DNA from: Anoplopoma fimbria
Lineage: Eukaryota > Chordata > Actinopteri > Perciformes > Anoplopomatidae
Reading direction: 5' to 3'
NCBI RefSeq assembly: GCF_027596085.1
Contig: NC_072452.1
Coordinates: 10,967,077 to 11,031,076, forward strand
DNA: 64,000 nt
Below, one piece after another: positions 1-12,170 of this stretch. The stretch's first letter is position 1; every line of letters begins with the position of its first letter. The notes below the pieces were generated by a model. That model was not told the DNA's origin. It made no database searches and worked only from the letters and a program-made list of their open reading frames with translations. A program made the translations under genes and the position numbers.

Positions 1-61
1 CCTGACCACTGCAGGGGAAAAGTCCCCTGTTGATGTCCCAGCTGTGTGTCCTCTGGGCGGC

Positions 62-3000
62 ATGACGGATGAGGAGATGTCCGTACCAGAGGGGCAGACG
101 GGGGACCGCGGCCCGCTGTGGGACTCGAGGCGGCTGACCCGTCTGTACTGCATGAACGGCGGACATCACCTCCAGATCCTCCCCGATGGGACGGTGCAGG
201 GCCGGAGGGAGGACGGGGACGCTCACAGTAAGGCTGCAGCATGATGCGTTCACTGCCTTCAGGCTGCTGCAAGGCGTGTCACGTTCAAGGCGGAGGAAAA
301 GAGATGTGTGTCCTACAAATTTATTTGAGGGGGTATGCAGCTCATTTTAAGCCTGGAAAAGATAGAACATTTAAGTTATTTTGCACAAGTTGCTTTTTAA
401 AATAATGTTTATGGAATTGACTGCAGGAGGAATAAGATGCAAAACATCACTAAGTAGGAGAGACGTGCGATGCAATGGTACTGACAGCTGAATGAATTAT
501 GCATGTTCCAACTATAAACCTGTAAAACACATTATATAGAGAACTAGGACACATGGTGCTCTTTAATTCAGAGGTATGGCCTATTTGTGAAGATTTATTT
601 TCTAGAAGGCCAATCTTTCTGCCCTTAATTGCTATAGTCCAGAGAAAAGAGATGCTTGCATTTATATCAATATATAGGTCTTCTCAATCATATGTCTGAC
701 CTTTATGCATATTAAAGGTCATGCCACAAACATGACATTAGGATACTAGTTTTCTGTCTTTATCAGTCCTCTTACTTGGCGATATGTTGTGCATATGAAT
801 TCTGAGATATTTTATTTATGTTTTATATCATCTGGTCGGGGAATACAGATGGAAATGAGCTTATTAGGCTTACTCTGGCTCATTTGCAGTTTCTTTTTTT
901 CTGTGTGTAAATGAGCATTGTCAAATAAACTAGTAATATAAAACTAAAAAAAATAGTTTTCTTGCAGAACATGTGTGTAAATGGTGACAGCTGAGTGTGG
1001 CTGAAAATACAGAAGTATTAAAGTGGGAAGACATTACACTGGACTGCTAGAAAACCTGGAATCTGAAATGAAAATTGGGAGAATTGATTGCTGAACTGCA
1101 AGTTGGAAGATGAAATAAATCAAGTGAAAATGCAGAAAAGGGAAATGCTTTGTACTTTAACAGGTAGTGATCGTATGCAGAGGTAGCAGTCGATCGGAAA
1201 ATGTATAGAAAAGAAAACTCCCTTTGTGACCCATTTAAAGCTTAAATGAAGTCTGCAGATAAAAGTCTGCAGAAATAGTAGATACAAACAGAATCAGACC
1301 ATAAAGAGATTACTCCATAAGAACAACAGTACAATAGGGAAAGGCTCTTTGGCCTGCTGACTTCTCTTTTACTCTGGGGACAGTCAGGAGCTCTGTTTTC
1401 TGAGTGTGGAGAGTCCTGATTGGAGTAAAAGGTTGAAGTAGATCAGGCAGGTAGGAAGGGGCGTGTCCATCCCATCATACATGGATTGGTAATCAATAGA
1501 GGGCGGCAAGGATGACCTATTTTTTGGTTTGGCCATCCACATAAGTAAGCATTGCACAAGTTCCCTCAACATAAAGCCAATGGAATATTTCCATAATATT
1601 TAGGATTCTCACAGAAAATAAGCTTTGTGGCAAACAAAACAATACTTTTTTTGCAAGCTTATTTTTACTTTTTTTGCAACACTTAAAGGATTCAAAATTC
1701 ACAAGAGGGGTTTATATTGACGTGTTTTATATTGTAGAGCAAAAAGAAACACCTTATTTAAAGCATCCAACCAGAAAAACATTGTCTTTAAAATGAAGGA
1801 ACCAGAATTGCAAAAATGCTGATTCATTGCTATGTTTTAGGGCTCGTCACTGCAGCACTCTATGAAGGGAAACTGGTTTAATGGGCCCTTTTCACAGCCT
1901 GTCATTGCAGGGTAATCACAGGTGTAATAGATAACGTTAATTATGGCCCTGTTAGGCCCAGGTATTTTGCATGCTGGCTCACTGGAATGTCTATGACACA
2001 CTACATAGAATGGGACCATAATTAATCAATTACACCTGTTTACCCTGCTATGACATTTCAAAACGGTTGCTGGGAAAACGACCTATTTACTGAAATATTT
2101 TAGTCTTAGCTGGGATTCCATCTGCAGCGTTCCAAACCATTTGAAGACTTGAAGTACTATTGCTGGCTTTAAAAGTAAAAAAAATACCAATAATGTATGA
2201 TTTTATATCTGAAAGCATAAATAAGTAGAGAAACGTGGAAAATGTGGATGTCTTAAGAGCGACTGTGTGTGTCACTGCACTAATTAGCTCATTTCGATCA
2301 CCTGTGTCTATCTGGCATCAATCAGATGTTGCCATGGTGATGGTAACTGCTAAGGGACATAAACGTTACTCTTATGCCCGTAAAATTCATTTCTGAACAA
2401 TGCTTTTCATGAGACTCTTCTCTGGCTATCATTCATTTACCCGTTCAACTAAAGAGCAAGATTTCAATTTGTTGAAATGTCTGAACGTTCATCTGTCAGC
2501 TCACGAATGCGGAAAGAGGAAACTGACAAAGAATCTTTTTAATAACACAGCAGCTCACCTCAACACATTTGTTGAGGTGAGCTGCTGTGTTATTCATTTT
2601 CACATTCTTTTAAACTTGTTCTTCTTTCAGCTGTATTAAAGCTCAAAGCCGTGGATAGAGGTGTAGTGGTCATCCAAGGAACAGAAGCCGGGCGATATTT
2701 GGCCATGAACGACGAGGGACGATTGTTTAGTTCAGTGAGTATCTACAACAGACCTGATGGTGTTATATGATTGTTAATCAGTACTTTAAACTTAATAATG
2801 CAGGCAAATGTAGATGAAAACTCCATGATATATGTTGTTAATCATTCATTACTCTCTGGTGACTATTTCTTAACATTTAATCTCAAACCAAACAACTAAA
2901 CCCCCCAAAATGTTTTCAGCTGTTCTTATTTTTGTGTGTATGTCTCAGCCCACAGTGACTGATGAATGTTACTTCCTGGAGAAGTTGGAGGAGAACCACT

Positions 3001-3149
3001 ACAACACATATACAAGTCAGAAATACGAGGAGGGGCACTGGTATGTAGCGCTGAAAAAGAACGGAAGATCTAAACTGGGTCCAAGAACTCACATCGGACA
3101 GAAGGCCATCTTCTTTCTGCCCCGACAGCTGAGTGACTCCGGGGAGTGA
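62..3149 (+). CDS. fgf1: Fibroblast growth factor 1 (acidic FGF), three coding exons
   Basis: Coding exons are 62-227, 2631-2734 and 2949-3149; they join in frame to 156 residues, close to the 155 of human FGF1. The start at 62 is the first ATG in the exon-1 frame. The beta-trefoil core is plain: [19 protein letters not shown] in exon 1, [13 protein letters not shown] in exon 2, LEENHYNTY and the heparin-binding stretch [18 protein letters not shown] in exon 3. There is no signal peptide, as expected for this unconventionally secreted ligand, which binds FGF receptors with heparan sulfate. The N-terminal KKPKL-type nuclear signal of mammals is replaced by RRLTRL. Both introns use GT/AG sites. 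Upstream untranslated exons lie outside the window. fgf1 points towards ndfip1, tail to tail. The ligand family is certain; a or b copy is not decided. Confidence 0.95.
228..2630 (+). other. fgf1 intron 1
   Basis: This 2.4-kb AT-rich intron holds no second gene that I can support. Its one striking element is the perfect hairpin at 2541-2594, near its 3' end. The acceptor is a clean pyrimidine tract ending in CAG at 2630. Confidence 0.8.
2541..2594. repeat. Perfect 24-bp inverted repeat (hairpin) before fgf1 exon 2
   Basis: The left arm 2541-2564 and right arm 2571-2594 are exact reverse complements, separated by a 6-base loop (ACATTT). The right arm ends 36 bases before the first base of fgf1 exon 2, so the hairpin sits around the expected branch point. 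It could be a young foldback insertion. No target-site duplication is obvious. Confidence 0.9.
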
Positions 3150-4076
3150 AGACGATGCTCAACATAAACAGATGTTATCCTATTTTATTTCACTAACAGG
3201 CCAGAACAAGACATGAGGAGGTTTGGTGAAAATAGTTAAGACACTGGCGCCTAAAAGGAGGAGAAACTGCAAATTATTTTTAATGTTAATCTAATGCATA
3301 CTTATTAATTCAAGCACCAGCTTGCATCAGAGCTAAACAGCAGTGCCATGTTTGTCTTCACTAACGCAGCATCCCATCTTAGTTGAAAGCGGGAAGAACA
3401 CGCAAAGAGCCACCAAGAAGACAGTCTAATTAACTGAGGTATGGATTTTATCCATTACATCGGAAATAGTGGTTCTCAGACTGAGGGGCATGTTGGAGGG
3501 ATGAGAAGAAAACACTGATCAAAAATATATATTCTTAATATATATTCTGTTATTATGAAAAAAAAAGTAATGTTTTAAGTAATATAATTTTAGTGACTTA
3601 AATTGTAATTATCTTAAAATATTGTCTAGACCAGTGGCAGGAACTTTCTCATTAAATATTGCATTTACCCGAGTGAAAAATGACATTGTAAACAATTGAT
3701 TATTTGACTTTTCTGCAACCTATGCTTTGCTACTGAGGAGTAATGACTCGGCAGATTAGAAGAGACAAAATACCAACTCCAGCTCTTGAGCTATACTCAC
3801 TTCTCTATATTACAAGGTGTCACGGGTGAAGGTGAAAAAACTGTGTTTACATTTCCAGCAGCAGTTACTTTTGGCTTCCACCAATGTGTAAAATGACCCA
3901 GTGCACCATTAAAGAGACATACAAGCTCTGACTCTGTCGTGATCTTGAGCCACACACACACTTTCATTTTCATGCCTTTTCCGCACCAACAAATTAGCTC
4001 CACAATGCTGACGTGTAAATAATACAATCTTGTACGTAATAGAGACAAACTCAGAAATGACGCATTAAAAGTGACA
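3150..4076. other. Region between the convergent fgf1 and ndfip1 3' ends
   Basis: This holds the fgf1 3' untranslated region (AT-rich, no clear AATAAA) and the gap before the likely ndfip1 poly(A) site. No coding region, RNA gene or named repeat is recognised. Confidence 0.6.
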
Positions 4077-4082
4077 TTTATT
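4077..4082 (-). terminator. Candidate ndfip1 poly(A) signal
   Basis: TTTATT on the + strand reads AATAAA on the minus strand, about 1.7 kb downstream of the ndfip1 terminal-exon acceptor at 5748. It is the first clear hexamer I noticed at a plausible distance. No transcript evidence is available here. Confidence 0.4.
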
Positions 4083-5618
4083 TAACACTTAACGTTTTCT
4101 GTACATTTTCATAACAACAAAACCTCAAGGTTGTAGCTCTACATCACATAGAAATAAGCATAATGGGTCTGTATCAAAGCCATGGCAGAAGGATGGAGTT
4201 AACCGATTAGGCAACAGACTAAAATCCATCTCCTTCCATTGATAGCGGTGGTTAGATAATGAAAAACTGCATCATCCTGTCATTCCATTTCCTCCAGAAT
4301 ACAAAACAGAAACCACTGTGTCAGTCATTCCTTGTTTCATATCTCTGGGACCTAAAACCATTATGGGAACATCCTCTTGGTTTTATTGGCTATGTTTCTA
4401 AAAGTGCACCTGCATACAACATTCTTTGATATAGTTTTAATACCCACAAGATATCTAACAACTTACACCTTATTAATTATTTTTAAAGAAAGATTTCCCT
4501 TTCCCCATCTGTCAATTAAATCTTAAGGCAAAAACCTACCTGAAAATGGAATTTGAGTTATTTTTATGCTCGGAGATAATTTGATCCAAATGTCTGAGTG
4601 AGATCATTAACAGCAGAAACCCAGACAGCCAAGACTCTTTTTTTATAAAGTCACAGAGCTTTGCCACTGACAATGAATGAGATGCTGACACCACTGACTC
4701 ACTGAAGAGCCGTGCAAAGGTCAGGCTGTTACATCTAGATGAGCTTTTTGAGGACATGGACTAGAAAAATGTGCTCACACGCCCATAAAAATCCTCTTGG
4801 TCGCTGCCTCCGCCCAAAAACTCTGCATCCCTTCACTGTCAACCCCTCAAGGCTGCAGGGTTTATCACTTTGACATTTGCGGTCATCTGGTTTCTGGCTT
4901 GTTTATTATGAAAAAAGCTCAAACTGGAGCTTCTAAAAATCATATTTGTAACCTAAATTACATTTCCAGAGTTGGTAGTTCACCTGATTTAATGTACAAC
5001 AAAATATCTAACAGGCAAATCATAACTTCTGATACATGGATGTCATTTTAATGTGCTCTACTGACACTGTGTTTGAATCACAAGCATGTGTGTTTTAATA
5101 TGACCATGCCCCTAACGAACAGTTTCTCACAAGTTAAAAGCAGCAAACAACACTGCCCCCTCTTGGTTAAAGAAAAAAGGGCAACACTACTTAAAGCCAA
5201 CAGGTGAGTGAAATATGTGCTAAAACAGCATTTACAGCCCAATGAAAGCTTGCTTTTTTTTAAAGTGTATGTGGTATCTAAATACAGCCCATAGTAGTCA
5301 CAATAAAACTATGATTAGTGCAGATTATAAAGTGTGTTGCATGCTGTGGAAAATCTACCTGTTGTATTGACTTATACCTGTTGGCTTCAAGTGTCACCAA
5401 CATGAGACGCTCCCTATGTATTGACCTTAAGGGCAGATGCATGCTTGTACTCTACCATCAAATGATATAAGGCATTACTTATACAATATAGACAGAGATG
5501 TAAAATAGCACTTAACATTCGCCACTAATGAATACATCGAGGGAATATTACTGTTAACCATTTTCCATTTATAAAGTTTCAAAACAAAATAAAACAAGTG
5601 ATATAATTCCTGAATATC

Positions 5619-5747
5619 TTATTGAGAGTTGTCTTCATCTAGAACTGGTCTGGCTGATTTCTGGTTAAGTGCCTTCACTTCAGATTTGAAACTCCTCACA
5701 GAGTTACTGCTTGTGTTGGTCACGTCCAGTTCTGCCTCATCCGACAT
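5619..5747 (-). other. 42-codon open frame in the ndfip1 terminal 3' UTR exon (candidate downstream ORF)
   Basis: The stop codon of ndfip1 at 6456-6454 is followed at once by a consensus donor (TAG AG|GTAAGG), so a last noncoding exon is expected. A matching acceptor, TAAATCCAG|GATG, lies at 5749-5748 on the minus strand. One base inside that exon starts an ATG frame of 42 codons ending in TAA, beginning MSDEAELDVTNTSSNS and ending ARPVLDEDNSQ. The composition is polar and not repeat-like. It matches no family that I recognise. It may be chance, a downstream ORF, or coding sequence of an alternative isoform. Confidence 0.4.
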
Positions 5748-6453
5748 CCTGGATTTAGGTTAAGGGAGAACGAACAAATCAAGTCTAGAAAATAGATTTC
5801 AGACATATTACTTGAAACATTTAAGGATGTGTGGTTGTCAGTGGCTGTGTTTACATGCACATTATTAACTCTGACAAGATCAAGGCAATACTTGAATCCA
5901 GATTTAATGTCCTATATTTATCTACTTAAGTTATCATCATGATGATGCCAAGTGTACACCATGTTTATATGACATCAGGGTCTCCCACGAGTTGGGAGGT
6001 AAACCGAGTCATTTTCCTGTCAAGAATTATTAATATTGGCTAAAAAACATTTTCCCATAAATGTCAACCAACACATTTTTAAATGTTAGTTGATAATATA
6101 TCTATAACAGTGTAAAAGAAAAACAGACCAACAAACTGATCAATTCAACAATTTAACATTGTCCATATTCCATGCATGCTTCTTCCTTATCAAAGCCATG
6201 GCACTAACATTACCCACAATGCAACTTAAAGGCCTAATGTTCCATCAGAGATTTGGGTGAGTGATGCCCTGACATGTTTATTTACTAAAGAAAGAGTTAA
6301 TGCGTTTATCACTTGGTGGGCTGAAAGTATTTAAACAGTTTAGTGCCATTGTGCCTTGATCTCATCACTCAGTGTAAATGGAGTCGTGTGTGCATGTTAA
6401 TGTCTCCAAAGACAAAACCATGATGAGTGTGGCCAAACAAACACACCTTACCT

Positions 6454-9400
6454 CTAATAGATGAAGAGTACCCTCGTTCGGGGAAGAGTGGCATAGGTGG
6501 GATCAGCCAGTTTACGCACTCTGGAGTAGTTAACAAAGCCTCTGACGAACAGCATGAAGCCTGCAGGGCAAAGAAAAGATACAATGCCACATAAGACAAT
6601 TACCCAAATGTAATCATGGGGGATTAAAAATAAAGTATTATCTCTCACTTACCCAGGGCCAGGAACACCCACCACAACCAGTACTGCCCATCAAAGTAAC
6701 CAGGGAAGTAGGTAGAAAACTGGAAGACATAAAAGAAGAAGTTCCTGTTAGAAGCTGTGCACTGATTCCAATTCTATCAACCCATAAGGCCTGATCCTAG
6801 AAAGTCATTTTCAGAGATTAAGTCTTTTTTTTTACAGTAATGCAGACAAGAACTGGCAATCCTTCCCCATCACAACATCTAACTGCTATTCAGTAGTCAA
6901 ACTGGTTTTGGTTAATATTCCCTAAATAGCTCTTACCCTGACAATGAGAACCCATTTGATGAGGGACAGACCGAAGCCAGAGATGGCCCCGTATCGGCCG
7001 GCGGCTGATGTGGTCAAACAGAACGACAGGAAGAAGCCGATCCAGTTGAAGAGGAATGCCACTGTTGACAAAAGATAATAAATAAGTCATTGTCAAGCAT
7101 GACCGATAGAACGTGGGACATTTTTCATCCAAGAAGTCATTCGTTTTTACGAAGTCATCAAACTGGCTGGCACACCTCTCCTCCTCCTTCATACTTTGCG
7201 GGAAAACAAACTACTGCAGTGAGTGAACTGTCAATTACATCCAACACATCATGTGACAGCCGATGTGAATATGCCCAATTCAATTTAGAAAACAGTGCCT
7301 TTATTCAAGAGCAACAACGCAACAAATGTTAAATCTTTTTCATGTTCAGTGCTCAGATTTCTCGTACAAAGTTCAACTGTTGAAACCCTGAACAAGTTCT
7401 TACTGAAGAAGGTGAGCATGAAGATGCCGTCATTTCCTATTCGCAGCTGGTCAGCGTCCTCAAAGTCATCCCGGGCCACAAAGTCGTCCTCCTGCACAAA
7501 CAGCAAGAAATGTGTAGATACATTACAATAACTTGTGTTTCGCTTCAACTTATTTTTTATGTTTTGCTTGTATTCCGATATGCCATTATACGCGTTTGAA
7601 AATGACATCAATCTACCGTGACTCTCCCAGGGACCAGGGGGACGGCTGCCTCTTCTTTGTTTCTCTCAGCTTCATCATAGGAGGGCAGAGTGGTGGCAAC
7701 ACTGTAGGATGGAGGATTTGGAAATCTTCCTCCATCTTCCTTGTATTCAAAGAAAGCTGTGGAGGTAACAAGCAAATGACTATTCATTCGACACAGGTCT
7801 TGTCTCAAAACAATGTATTTTATACATGATTAATAAAATCCTCTTTGGTATCTTTAGCGTTGTTTTCTTATATGTAGATTGGGCTTTCATCTAAGCAATA
7901 CCCCTATAATTGTACACTTCTAAACCAAATATTATGGAGATATTGTTTTTGCAAAGTTGTCTCAGCTCATTGGTAACGATTTAAGGTGAAAATGTCATCA
8001 ACTGACCTGGTACAAGAATATTAATAATGTTTACTGCAGTAAGATGGCATTTTCACTGTTAACTGTTATGTTTGAGCAAACAAACCTAAATTTAAAGTTT
8101 CAAGTCCATCGTCAACCACAGCAAGTGTGACATTTTAGTGTTTCACCACCCTCACTATAAAGCTGGATTTAGGAACAGAATATACATTATATAATAATAC
8201 TGATTTTAGAAGCAACTGATAAAACATGAGTTTGTGATTTAGGCACATATGTATAGGCAAAATAAACATTAATCAATGGTTGGTATCTGTTTTCTCCACT
8301 AACAGACAGACACAAATAAACACAGTAATAGACAATTAAATAAAAAAGTAAGAGGATTTGTATTCTAACATTGAATTACATTTGTATCTAAAAATGCTGA
8401 TGACTGCAGAACTGACATTATACAATGATGACTGTTTTATCAGCTGTCACGAAGGTTTGATTGCTGACCGACAAGAATCTAGTTTCGTTTCCTTCACAAA
8501 GAAAAGCAGCGACAGCAGCAGAGAATTATAAAACCGGACCGAGGATGAGTTACAGCAGAAAGAAAGTCATTAGTAGTATCTGTATCCATTACTGTTTATG
8601 TTCTGTCCCATATAAGCAAAGACTTTTATCTGGGTCGTTTGGCAAATATCCAGAATTCCCCTATGTGTTGTTCAAACACATACAGCGTTGGACTAGATCA
8701 ATATACTCCCACAAGAAGAGCTGAAAGCTACACCCACTTATGCAACGTGTTGACCTATGCCCCCTTAAGAAGGGAGATTACAAACATCAGGCCTTTCTAA
8801 AAGGCCTTGCACAAAAGCTTTTCCCTCTACATTATTCATTACCAGGCTAACAGTGCTGGACAAGCTAGAGCAGGGGATTGACACAACTATGTACATTTAT
8901 TCAAGTACTGTACTTCAATACACACATTAGAAAGCACTGCTACTTTACTTCATTTGTGAGAATTCAGTGGGGGAATACTATACATTTGCCCTGGTTTTTT
9001 CACACTGATTTTTTGGACCTTGCACAACAAGATTCTGGATGCAAATTCACATGTATCATATATTCTGAGGCGCCGTGAAGAGTTTACAGTAGTGAGCAGC
9101 AGTTGTTGAAACAGCTTCAACATTAAAATACTTCATACAGGTTGAGGCTGGGATCATAAAAGATTCAAACGCAAGAAATAGCTATCAGAGAAGGTTCATA
9201 CTTAGTGAAAATATTGTGAATGTGGAAAGAACTATTCTTTATAATGTTTACTTTTGCTTTTGTTTCTTAGGCAATAGACAAATTTCACTGCAAGTGCTTC
9301 TCTACTCTTACTTACTTTTGAATGCAATACTTAAAGAGTTAGAATGTACTGGCAACGGTATTATACATTTAAATACTACTCCCACATCCAAATTGTGTTT

Positions 9401-10140
9401 GTTCTGAGTTAATTGGCCGAGTGAAATGGAGATGTAAAGGTTCCTAACCTGCATTTGCTGCTGCAATGCTGCTGTAGGGTGGTGGTGCGTCCTGGGCTGG
9501 ACCCTCCTGGGGCGGCTGGGACGGTTCCTCCTCATTCACCAGCTGAAGAAATGTTAATAAATGACAACACACAATGAATTACAAGATCTAGGAAAACTGT
9601 ACTTGTCGGACATGACAAAGGAAAATATATTTGTCAGACCGTTGCCATGTTGTTCTTTCCGTGGTAACTACCCTTGTAAGATTGTATTTATTAGGTATTA
9701 CAGACAATGTTGCAAGTCAATTAGTGAGGAATGCGCTTCGGATTTTAACATCAAAGTGAGGAAGTTCCTTGTTTTCCATTACATTACATTCCATGCATTT
9801 AATTCTGCCAAAAAAGGACAATAACATTTTAACACATTTTAATTTCAAATTGCATGTATAACAATTTAGCAAGATTTATTTATTTATATTTATATTTATA
9901 TTTATATATATACACACATACAGTACCAGCCAAAAGTTTGGACACACCTTCTCATTCAACTACTTTGAAGAATGTAAAATATAAAACATGTTCTGGTTTG
10001 TTGAGCATTTGTTTGTTTACCACATAATTCCATATGTGTTCCTTCATAGTTTGGATGTCTTCAATATTAATCTACAATGTAGAAAAAATAAAAATAAAGA
10101 AAAACCATTGAATGAGAAGGTGTGTACAAACTTTTGACTG

Positions 10141-10171
<31 letters not shown>

Positions 10172-10716
10172 TGGTCACCTGTACCTCAAAGTACCTCTTG
10201 GTTTGCACACTCCATGTTTACTTAAACCAGATACTGAACAAACACAATAGAGGACTGAAGTGCTTTAGGGAAACATCCTTAAACAGTGTCAACTCCTAAC
10301 AAAGCAACCAATATCACTGATGCTGCACTTGATTAGCATAACGTGTAACAAGTGGTTATAATGGTTTATATGTACAATGTCTGCAGACGTAAATAACGAG
10401 GTGCTCTGTTCCATCAGTGGCCACACAGTAATCTGTGTTACATAAACACAACTGTGACCTGTGCACTCCTGTTTACTCAGTGTGAGACATTTGGTTTCAT
10501 ATAAACATTAACATATGCATCACAATCGAGGCCTGCAAGCTAACAAATGTCTGGTGTGCTGGTTGTTTTGCTGTGTGCCTCAGGCTAACGCAGACTAGCT
10601 CATGTCCCTGTTAGCTGACAGCAGCTAGCAGCTAGCTGTTAGCTCACTGCACGTCACGGCGCCAGCACTGCGTTACGTACCTCTTGATATCTAACGTTGC
10701 CGTTTTGTTCTGCCAT
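6454..10716 (-). CDS. ndfip1: Nedd4 family-interacting protein 1, seven coding exons
   Basis: Exons in transcript order are 10716-10681, 9542-9449, 7756-7617, 7491-7404, 7061-6937, 6719-6653 and 6560-6454. They give 218 residues (human 221). Ndfip1 is a Golgi and endosome membrane adaptor that recruits and activates Nedd4/Itch-type HECT ubiquitin ligases through PY motifs. The three expected motifs are present: PPPY at residues 32-35, PPSY at 58-61 and LPSY at 67-70. They are followed by the conserved DADQLRIGNDGIFMLTFF block, three hydrophobic membrane segments starting around FMAFLFNWIGFFLSF, and the family ending LPRTRVLFIY. The first exon encodes only MAEQNGNVRYQE. A donor directly after the stop implies a separate 3' UTR exon near 5748. 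It is transcribed towards fgf1. Confidence 0.95.
7757..9448. other. ndfip1 intron 2
   Basis: This 1.7-kb AT-rich intron contains only short chance frames on either strand. I see no gene, RNA or recognisable repeat in it. Confidence 0.7.
9921..10146. mobile_element. Tc1/mariner-like miniature transposon, copy 1
   Basis: This copy of about 225 bp is bounded by inverted ends beginning CAGTACCAGCCAAAAGTTTG and the reverse complement ACTTTTGACTGGTACTA, set in TA-rich flanks. It lies in ndfip1 intron 1 and is one of four copies in the window (also near 34505, 45821 and 51725). It carries no transposase frame, so it is non-autonomous. A TA-dinucleotide repeat follows it at about 10144-10171. Confidence 0.8.
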
Positions 10717-11010
10717 TGTGGAAGAGGAGAGAAATGTTGTGAGAAGTCCTCTTCCAATGTCAACTGTGAATATGTGTTCAATAAAAGGAATCTCGCCAAT
10801 GCAGTAGCTATTCGGCCATCTCCTTCCTTATCCCCTTCCGATCGTGAAGCCCGGACACTCCTACTAAGGCAAAGGCACCGCCCGCCCTACTCGGCCTCTG
10901 ATTGGATAATAACAATCCCTCGTTGTTCCATTGGTTAAGGTTAGGGTAAGAATATCAGGCTAAGCCAATCAGAGGCTGAGTAAGGCGGGGTATGCCTTCG
11001 TCATCATTCT
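10717..11010 (-). promoter_or_regulatory. ndfip1 promoter region with paired CCAAT boxes in an inverted repeat
   Basis: Just upstream of the ndfip1 start codon lie two CCAAT elements facing each other: CTGATTGG near 10898-10905 and CCAATCAG at 10965-10972. Each is embedded in an arm of roughly 25-37 bp (10869-10905 and 10965-11001) with few mismatches, which includes a CCCGCC GC box. A further CCATTGG lies between the arms. The arrangement fits a TATA-less housekeeping promoter, but no start site can be fixed. Confidence 0.55.
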
Positions 11011-12170
11011 CTGATGGTGCCTTCAAGTGCTGTCGGAATATTCGCTTAAAAGATGATCGCGCATAAACAAGTAAAAGTTACCACAATGTAAATTATAGCC
11101 AGTCACAAGTAAAAGTAATATATTCAAAACTTTATTTTTAGCTAAATGTACTTCAAATATGAAAAGTAAAACAACAAGAACTCACTCTAGCTTGTCGAAG
11201 TGTAGAAATATAACAGTTATCATTGGTTAATTCATTCGTAAACTATGCATATTGTATGAGATAATCACAGGATTAGTTTATAAAATATCTGACAGTTATG
11301 TAGCCATGTACTATAGCTGTCAGATAATTGTAATAGAGTAGAAACAACATTTGCCTCTAAAATGTAGTGGGGCATTACTGTGTGCTTAAAGAGCCTATAA
11401 AGAGGTAGAAAATCAAAATGCTCCAATAAAAAAAAGAACCTTGAAATTGGACATAAGTTTAGTACTTGTCTGAGTAAATATACTAAGTTTTATTCACAGA
11501 TGGGGACAAGGACTCTGTGTTGACCACCTTTCTCTCAAACATACAATTAAAACATTTAAATGAATGGGTCGTTGCTTCTAGCATTGATCTGGAAAGGAAC
11601 ACTTACAAGGAGCACTTAAAGGCCACATAAGTTGTTCCGTATTTGTCATGTGACAAACATGGAACAGACAGAATACCACACTATCCACAATCACAGATAT
11701 ACAGAGATAAAAAAAAATGACATGAACATTATTAAAAAGAACAAAAGAGAAGCACATCAATCACATGGAAACCTGAATAGCCTGCACAATAAGCACTTGA
11801 TTATTTCAACAAGATTTAGCTGAGGTCAACTCCAAGCACTGCGTGATGCTCACCATTTCCATCAGAAGAAAAAAGGAATCATTGGAGTGTTACAGGGACA
11901 GTACATCCCAAATATGTTCTATTACCTAAAGTGCAACTAATCAATCTACATTGATATGGTGTGAGTTGCCTAGTTTTGGACACATATGGCACTCGGCTTG
12001 TGGCGCTCAAAGCACCCAAAAGAAAGATAAAAAAAATTATACAGTATTGTCTTATTCCAGAACTCAATACCCTGTTCCTCAACATCATTTTTTTGATTTT
12101 GGGCTGAACTGTCCCTTTTAAGCTTTTGAAAAAATGCCTCACAAATCAACAAAGTTTGGACAAGATATCC
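11011..12170. other. Intergenic sequence and gnpda1 3' untranslated region
   Basis: This AT-rich stretch lies between the ndfip1 promoter and the gnpda1 stop codon. A minus-strand AATAAA (TTTATT on +, about 11490) could end gnpda1. No further gene is supported; the short frames here lack coding character. Confidence 0.55.

Noticed and set aside
5151..5166. CTCF-like CTGCCCCCTCTTGG between fgf1 and ndfip1
   Set aside because: Two mismatches at core positions of the consensus; too weak to list as a site.
11011..12170. Possible SPRY4 or RNF14 remnants expected near gnpda1 from human synteny
   Set aside because: No matching exon was found on either strand. LEAP2, AFF4, ZCCHC10 and SHROOM1 were likewise looked for in their expected gaps and not seen.
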